Part shown: positions 60,850 through 64,000 of the stretch, in pieces
Numbering within the stretch: position 1 is the stretch's first letter
How the letters are laid out: every line of letters begins with the position of its first letter
Source of the DNA: Bacteroidales bacterium
GTDB taxonomy: Bacteria > Bacteroidota > Bacteroidia > Bacteroidales > Rikenellaceae
Direction: 5' to 3'
DNA: 64,000 nucleotides
NCBI GenBank assembly: GCA_910575495.1
Contig: CAJTFS010000001.1
Coordinates: 372,001 to 436,000 of the forward strand
Program-made: the position numbers and the translations under genes
Notes under the pieces: model-generated
Databases searched by the model: none
Seen by the model: only the letters and a program-made list of their open reading frames with translations
Told to the model about the DNA's origin: nothing

Positions 60850-61024
60850 GGTTCGGAAATATTTTTGAATCTTGTTTTTCGTTATCCCGTTCTTGCCGGA
60901 AGTCCGTCTGCGGACCGCCGGCTCGGAATGTACGGCCGGTCGGAATCCGGAAAAGACCGGCCCGCAACCCGCGCTTTCCATCGGTTCCGAATCTTACAAC
61001 GGAATAGCGGGCCTTCCTATTATA

Positions 61025-61966
61025 TTATCGGATCGCGATCATGTTCAATATGGAGCGCTCGGCCTTGCGGCGCACCTCCTCGTCGAGCACGATTTCGGGC
61101 GATTCGTTTTCCAGACACGCGATGATGTTTTCCAATGTCACCATCTTCATATAACGGCAATTGTTGCAGCCGCAACTCTCGTCGTCCGGTGGCGCCGGGA
61201 TGAAATGCTTTTCAGGATAGCGCCGCTGCATCTCCGCCAGGATTCCGGCTTCCGTCACCACAATGAATTCTTGGGCGCCGCTCTTGCCGCAATAGTCGAG
61301 AATAGCCGCCGTGGAACCCACGAAATCGGCCGTCTCAACGATATAGGCCCGGCACTCGGGATGGGCCACCACCCGGGCCTCGGGATGCTCCCGCTTGAGA
61401 GCCAGCAGCCGTTCGAGCGAAAACTCCTCGTGAACATGGCAGGCACCGTCCCACAACACCATGTTTTCCCGGCCGGTCAGCTTCCGGATGTAGGAACCCA
61501 GGTTCCGGTCGGGAGCGAAGATGATCGGCTGCTCCTCGGGAATCGAGCGCACGACCTGCAGCGCGTTGGACGAAGTGCAGCAGACATCTGTCAAAGCCTT
61601 GACTTCCACCGTAGTATTGACATAGGAAACCACCTTGTGGCCCGGATATTTCGCCTTGAAAGCGGCCAATGCGGCGGCATCGCACGACTCGGCCAGCGAG
61701 CAGCCCGCCTCGCGACACGGGATCAGCACCTTCTTGTCGGGGCAGAGCACCTTGGCCGTCTCGGCCATGAAGTGGACACCGGCGAAAAGGATGATTTCGG
61801 CATCGACCGACTGCGCTTCGATCGCCAGCGCCAGCGAATCGCCGAGGAAGTCGGCTGCGCGCTGTACTTCGGGCAACGTATAGTAGTGCGCGAGAATCAC
61901 CGCCTTTTTCTTGCGCTTCAGCTCTTCGATGCGATGACTTAACGCTTCCGTCTTATCGGCATTCAT
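61025..61966 (-). CDS. nadA: Quinolinate synthase NadA
   Basis: 313 aa. It condenses iminoaspartate with dihydroxyacetone phosphate to quinolinate in NAD synthesis, using a 4Fe-4S cluster. Family landmarks are ILAHYYTLPEVQRAADFLGD at about 21-40, FAGVHFMAETAKVL near 61-74, VCCTSSNAL near 127-135 and the C-terminal CGCNNCRYMKMVTLENI at about 264-280. nadB and nadC are not adjacent. The gene reads away from the AT-rich region at 61967-62260, and its own promoter is not clear. Confidence 0.96.
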   Translation of the reverse strand: MNADKTEALSHRIEELKRKKKAVILAHYYTLPEVQRAADFLGDSLALAIEAQSVDAEIILFAGVHFMAETAKVLCPDKKVLIPCREAGCSLAESCDAAALAAFKAKYPGHKVVSYVNTTVEVKALTDVCCTSSNALQVVRSIPEEQPIIFAPDRNLGSYIRKLTGRENMVLWDGACHVHEEFSLERLLALKREHPEARVVAHPECRAYIVETADFVGSTAAILDYCGKSGAQEFIVVTEAGILAEMQRRYPEKHFIPAPPDDESCGCNNCRYMKMVTLENIIACLENESPEIVLDEEVRRKAERSILNMIAIR

Positions 61967-62260
61967 GTTTTTATTTTTTAATTTAATATATGAATTAATT
62001 AAATATAATGAATATATAATAGCTGTTCATGATGTTGACAACTCGGAGCTGTTTGCCTTTATCTACAATTTATTTTTTTATTGTTTATTACTTATGTTCA
62101 TTTTTATCTGAAAATCAGATGGATGAAAAAGAAATAAATAGTTGTTGAAAACAGCTTTCAACAAATCGACAACTCAAAATTATTCACATTCCGACCTGTT
62201 TCCGGGGGTGTTCCGCTGCCGATAAAAAGGCAGAACTATTTTTGGAAAAAGCGGAATTTT
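61967..62260. promoter_or_regulatory. oriC: Candidate chromosomal replication origin (oriC)
   Basis: Extremely AT-rich block at 61970-62030 (possible unwinding element), then TTATCTACA (62059-62067, one mismatch to the DnaA box), a 9-bp inverted repeat TTGTTGAAA/TTTCAACAA (62142-62164), direct copies of GACAACTC (62037, 62168) and TTATTCACA (62180-62188), a full match to TTATnCACA. Nearby genes change from C-rich (nadA) to slightly G-rich (mrp) on the + strand although both are on the - strand. parS-like sites lie 8-9 kb away. Confidence 0.5.
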
Positions 62261-62354
62261 GTATACGGGTTCTGCGGAAGCGGAAAACAAAATTCCGGAG
62301 CGTGAAGTTTTCAAGATTTATGAAAGAGTTATCGACCGTTCGGCAGCGGGTTTT

Positions 62355-63407
62355 TCAACTGCTTTTCATCACTTTTTCAACAATCCGTTCGGCGATGCCG
62401 CGATAGGATGCTTCCACCCGCGGATCGATGGCCGCGGCGGGGTGTCCCTCGTCGGAACCCTCCATGATGGAGCGTACGATGGGTATTTCGCCCAGGAAGT
62501 CCACGCCGTTTTCCTCGGCGAATTTCCGGGCTCCGCCTTTGCCGAAAAGATAGTAGCGGTTGTCGGGCAGTTCTTCGGGCGTGAACCAGGCCATGTTTTC
62601 GATGACGCCGGCCACCGGGATGTTCACATTGGGGTTGCGGAACATCTCCACGCCGCGCAGCACGTCGGCCACGGCCACCTGCTGGGGCGTCGAAACGATC
62701 ACCGCCGAATCGATTTTGAGTTCGCCGATGATCGAAAGGTGGATGTCGCCCGTGCCCGGGGGCAGGTCGGCCAGCAGAAAGTCGAGCGTGCCCCAACGGG
62801 TCTGGTGGATCATCTGCTTGAGGGCGTTCACAGCCATGGCACCGCGCCACAGCAGGGCGTCGGTCGGTTTGATGAAGAAGCCGATCGACATCAGCGCTAT
62901 GTCCATCGACCCGGCCGGAACGATGCGGTCCTGACCCTCTTCCTGCACGGCATCCGGCAGATAATCTTCCACACCGAACATCTTGGGTTGCGAGGGGCCG
63001 TAGATGTCGGCGTCGAGAATGCCTACCCGGAAGCCCATGTTTCGCAGTGCGACGGCCAGGTTGGCCGTCACGGTCGACTTGCCTACGCCGCCTTTGCCCG
63101 AAGCGACGGCGATTACGTGGGCGATGCCGCCCGTGGTGGTGGTCTCCTTGGGTTCGGGACGCGGCGGACGCCCGCCTTCCTTGATGGTCACAAGAATTTC
63201 AGCTTGCGGAAAGCGTTCTTTAAGAAGGGCCTCCGCCTGGTTTTTGATTTTCGTTGCAAAGGGGTCGCGTGTCTTCGCGAAGCGCAGTACCACGGTAGCT
63301 TTGTCGGGCGTCGCCGCGATGTGTTCGATGAAGCCGCACGTCACGATGTCTTCGCCGGTTTCGGGATGGACCACGGCGGCGAGCAGCCGTTTGATTTCGT
63401 TTTCCAT
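62355..63407 (-). CDS. mrp: Mrp/NBP35-like iron-sulfur cluster carrier ATPase
   Basis: 350 aa from ATG 63407. The N-terminal MIP18/DUF59-like domain (1-75) is followed by a P-loop ATPase with deviant Walker A GKGGVGKST (104-112), ADLPPGTGD and STPQQVAVADV. It carries Fe-S clusters to apoproteins. The CxxC pair that holds the bridging cluster in ApbC/NBP35 is not present after GVIENM, where the sequence reads AWFTPEELPDN, which I recall as usual for Bacteroidetes. Two strong tandem promoters lie upstream. Confidence 0.93.
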   Translation of the reverse strand: MENEIKRLLAAVVHPETGEDIVTCGFIEHIAATPDKATVVLRFAKTRDPFATKIKNQAEALLKERFPQAEILVTIKEGGRPPRPEPKETTTTGGIAHVIAVASGKGGVGKSTVTANLAVALRNMGFRVGILDADIYGPSQPKMFGVEDYLPDAVQEEGQDRIVPAGSMDIALMSIGFFIKPTDALLWRGAMAVNALKQMIHQTRWGTLDFLLADLPPGTGDIHLSIIGELKIDSAVIVSTPQQVAVADVLRGVEMFRNPNVNIPVAGVIENMAWFTPEELPDNRYYLFGKGGARKFAEENGVDFLGEIPIVRSIMEGSDEGHPAAAIDPRVEASYRGIAERIVEKVMKSS

Positions 63408-63494
63408 GATTTGAGAGTCTTCTTCCGCATAGATAACCCGCCGATGGCAAGTCCGAACGCATTCGTGCTTTGCCGCGGCGAAGTTTATCTTCTG

Positions 63495-63526
63495 CAAAGA
63501 TAGCGCATGTAGGAGGCAGTAGCAAA
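63495..63526 (-). promoter_or_regulatory. Promoter 1 of mrp
   Basis: TTTG (63526-63523), 20 nt, TATCTTTG (63502-63495) on the - strand; transcription would start near 63488, 81 nt upstream of mrp. Confidence 0.85.
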
Positions 63527-63556
63527 TTTATTCGCCGTCGTACGATCTATCTTTTA

Positions 63557-63588
63557 CAAAGGTAGCGTAAGCCGGGCGCAATGCCAAA
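63557..63588 (-). promoter_or_regulatory. Promoter 2 of mrp
   Basis: TTTG (63588-63585), 20 nt, TACCTTTG (63564-63557) on the - strand. It is the tandem partner of promoter 1, 62 nt further upstream with the same spacing. Confidence 0.75.
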
Positions 63589-63690
63589 TTTATTTGGGCC
63601 GGGACCGATTTGTCGGTCGGATTCGGTGCCGGACGGCGGATCGGGCTCTGTTTTCATGCTGCACGTCGCCGCAATGTTGCCGATTATTGT

Positions 63691-63773
63691 TATCTTTGAC
63701 TCCGTCTTGGATACTCCCGCCTCGGGAATGCTCAAATAAATTTGGTATTCCACTCGGCTTATTCGTATCTTTA
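63691..63773 (+). promoter_or_regulatory. Promoter boxes upstream of the GH95 gene
   Basis: TATCTTTG at 63691-63698 and TATCTTTA at about 63766-63773 on the + strand. The first is the better -7 match and would give a leader of about 80 nt; the second is too close to the start codon unless the leader is very short. Confidence 0.45.
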
Positions 63774-63786
63774 TTCAAATATAGAT

Positions 63787-64000
63787 ATGTACCGTATAAA
63801 AATCAGCCGATATTTTTGTTGTTTGTGGACGGGTCTGACCGTCGCGACGACCGCCACCGCTGCGGAACCCGATCTGAAACTGCATTACGACGCTCCGGCC
63901 CGGGTATGGGAGGAGGCTTTGCCGCTGGGCAACGGCCGGTTGGGCGCCATGGTCTTCGGCGATCCGCAGCACGAGCGGTTCCAGCTCAACGAGGAGACCG
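63787..64000 (+). CDS. GH95-type alpha-L-fucosidase, N-terminal part (runs off the window)
   Basis: Only the first 71 codons are in view. A signal peptide ends near TATAAE (residue 26). The mature start [20 protein letters not shown], followed by [10 protein letters not shown] and ERFQLNEET, is the conserved opening of glycoside hydrolase family 95, enzymes that remove alpha-1,2-L-fucose (or galactose) from host or plant glycans by inversion. Secretion to the periplasm is predicted. It is the first gene to the right of the candidate origin and is read away from it. Confidence 0.85.
   Translation, partial: MYRIKISRYFCCLWTGLTVATTATAAEPDLKLHYDAPARVWEEALPLGNGRLGAMVFGDPQHERFQLNEET

Noticed and set aside
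62259..63503. + strand 414-codon frame opposite mrp
   Set aside because: Antisense shadow of the well-supported mrp gene; begins in the candidate origin region without a promoter.
1..64000. tRNA or rRNA genes
   Set aside because: I looked for T-loop motifs and CCA-adjacent stems and for rRNA cores and saw none on either strand.

Overview
The window looks like a chromosomal segment of a high-GC, Alistipes-like member of the Bacteroidetes (Rikenellaceae). The evidence is a roughly 60% GC coding sequence, promoters of the Bacteroidetes type (TTTG, about 20 nt, TAnnTTTG), a GlsA/GlsB glycine-lipid pair, an S46 dipeptidyl peptidase, a GH95 fucosidase start, and Bacteroidetes-style YbeY and Mrp proteins. 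The genus is an inference from these traits, not from a database match.

Layout. 1-8075: compact phage-derived structural block on the + strand (two tail-like proteins, ClpP-like protease, major capsid, portal, head-tail adaptor, small lysin-like protein) without integrase, terminase or tape measure in view. 8204-9450: rplY-pth. 9597-11500: MATE pump with a terminator-containing leader, and an S4-domain protein. 11588-20815: division and cell wall (dcw) cluster on the - strand, rsmH-ftsL-ftsI-murE-mraY-murD-ftsW, cut short after ftsW. 21181-23040: glsA-glsB. 23041-25597: repeat-rich non-coding region. 25598-36086: kdsC and a Rossmann protein, YihY, comEC-methyltransferase, ybeY, TPR protein-EnvC, pheS. 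36322-38652: patatin/outer-membrane protein. 38653-39851: second repeat region. 39852-45894: M13 peptidase, pgk, ABC exporter with a 58-aa membrane protein. 45895-47450: repeats. 47451-49124: kbl-lrp. 49125-51229: repeats. 51230-53113: mnmG. 53114-54123: AT-rich 1 kb with a perfect parS-like palindrome. 54124-61966: ilvE, metG, acyltransferase, DPP7, nadA. 61967-62354: AT-rich, DnaA-box-bearing candidate origin. 62355-64000: mrp and the start of a GH95 gene.

Most unusual content. Four intergenic cassettes (two near 25 kb, one near 46.3 kb, one near 49.6 kb) encode C-type-lectin-like variable regions ending in the conserved motif VRCVQ. Blocks of identical codons alternate with hypervariable codons, the pattern left by diversity-generating retroelement (DGR) mutagenesis, but no complete target gene and no reverse transcriptase is present. 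Each cassette lies downstream of a short hairpin element whose stem is kept by compensatory changes; six copies of that hairpin occur in the window. Two further loci (23.5 and 38.9 kb) carry a second conserved long hairpin RNA, each facing a convergent promoter with a tiny conserved ORF.

Replication context. mnmG, two parS-like sites at 53.2 and 54.6 kb, the AT-rich segment with TTATTCACA at 62.18 kb, the dominance of - strand genes to its left, and a C-to-G skew change in nearby genes on the + strand together suggest that oriC lies at about 62.0-62.2 kb. This is an inference that whole-genome skew would settle.
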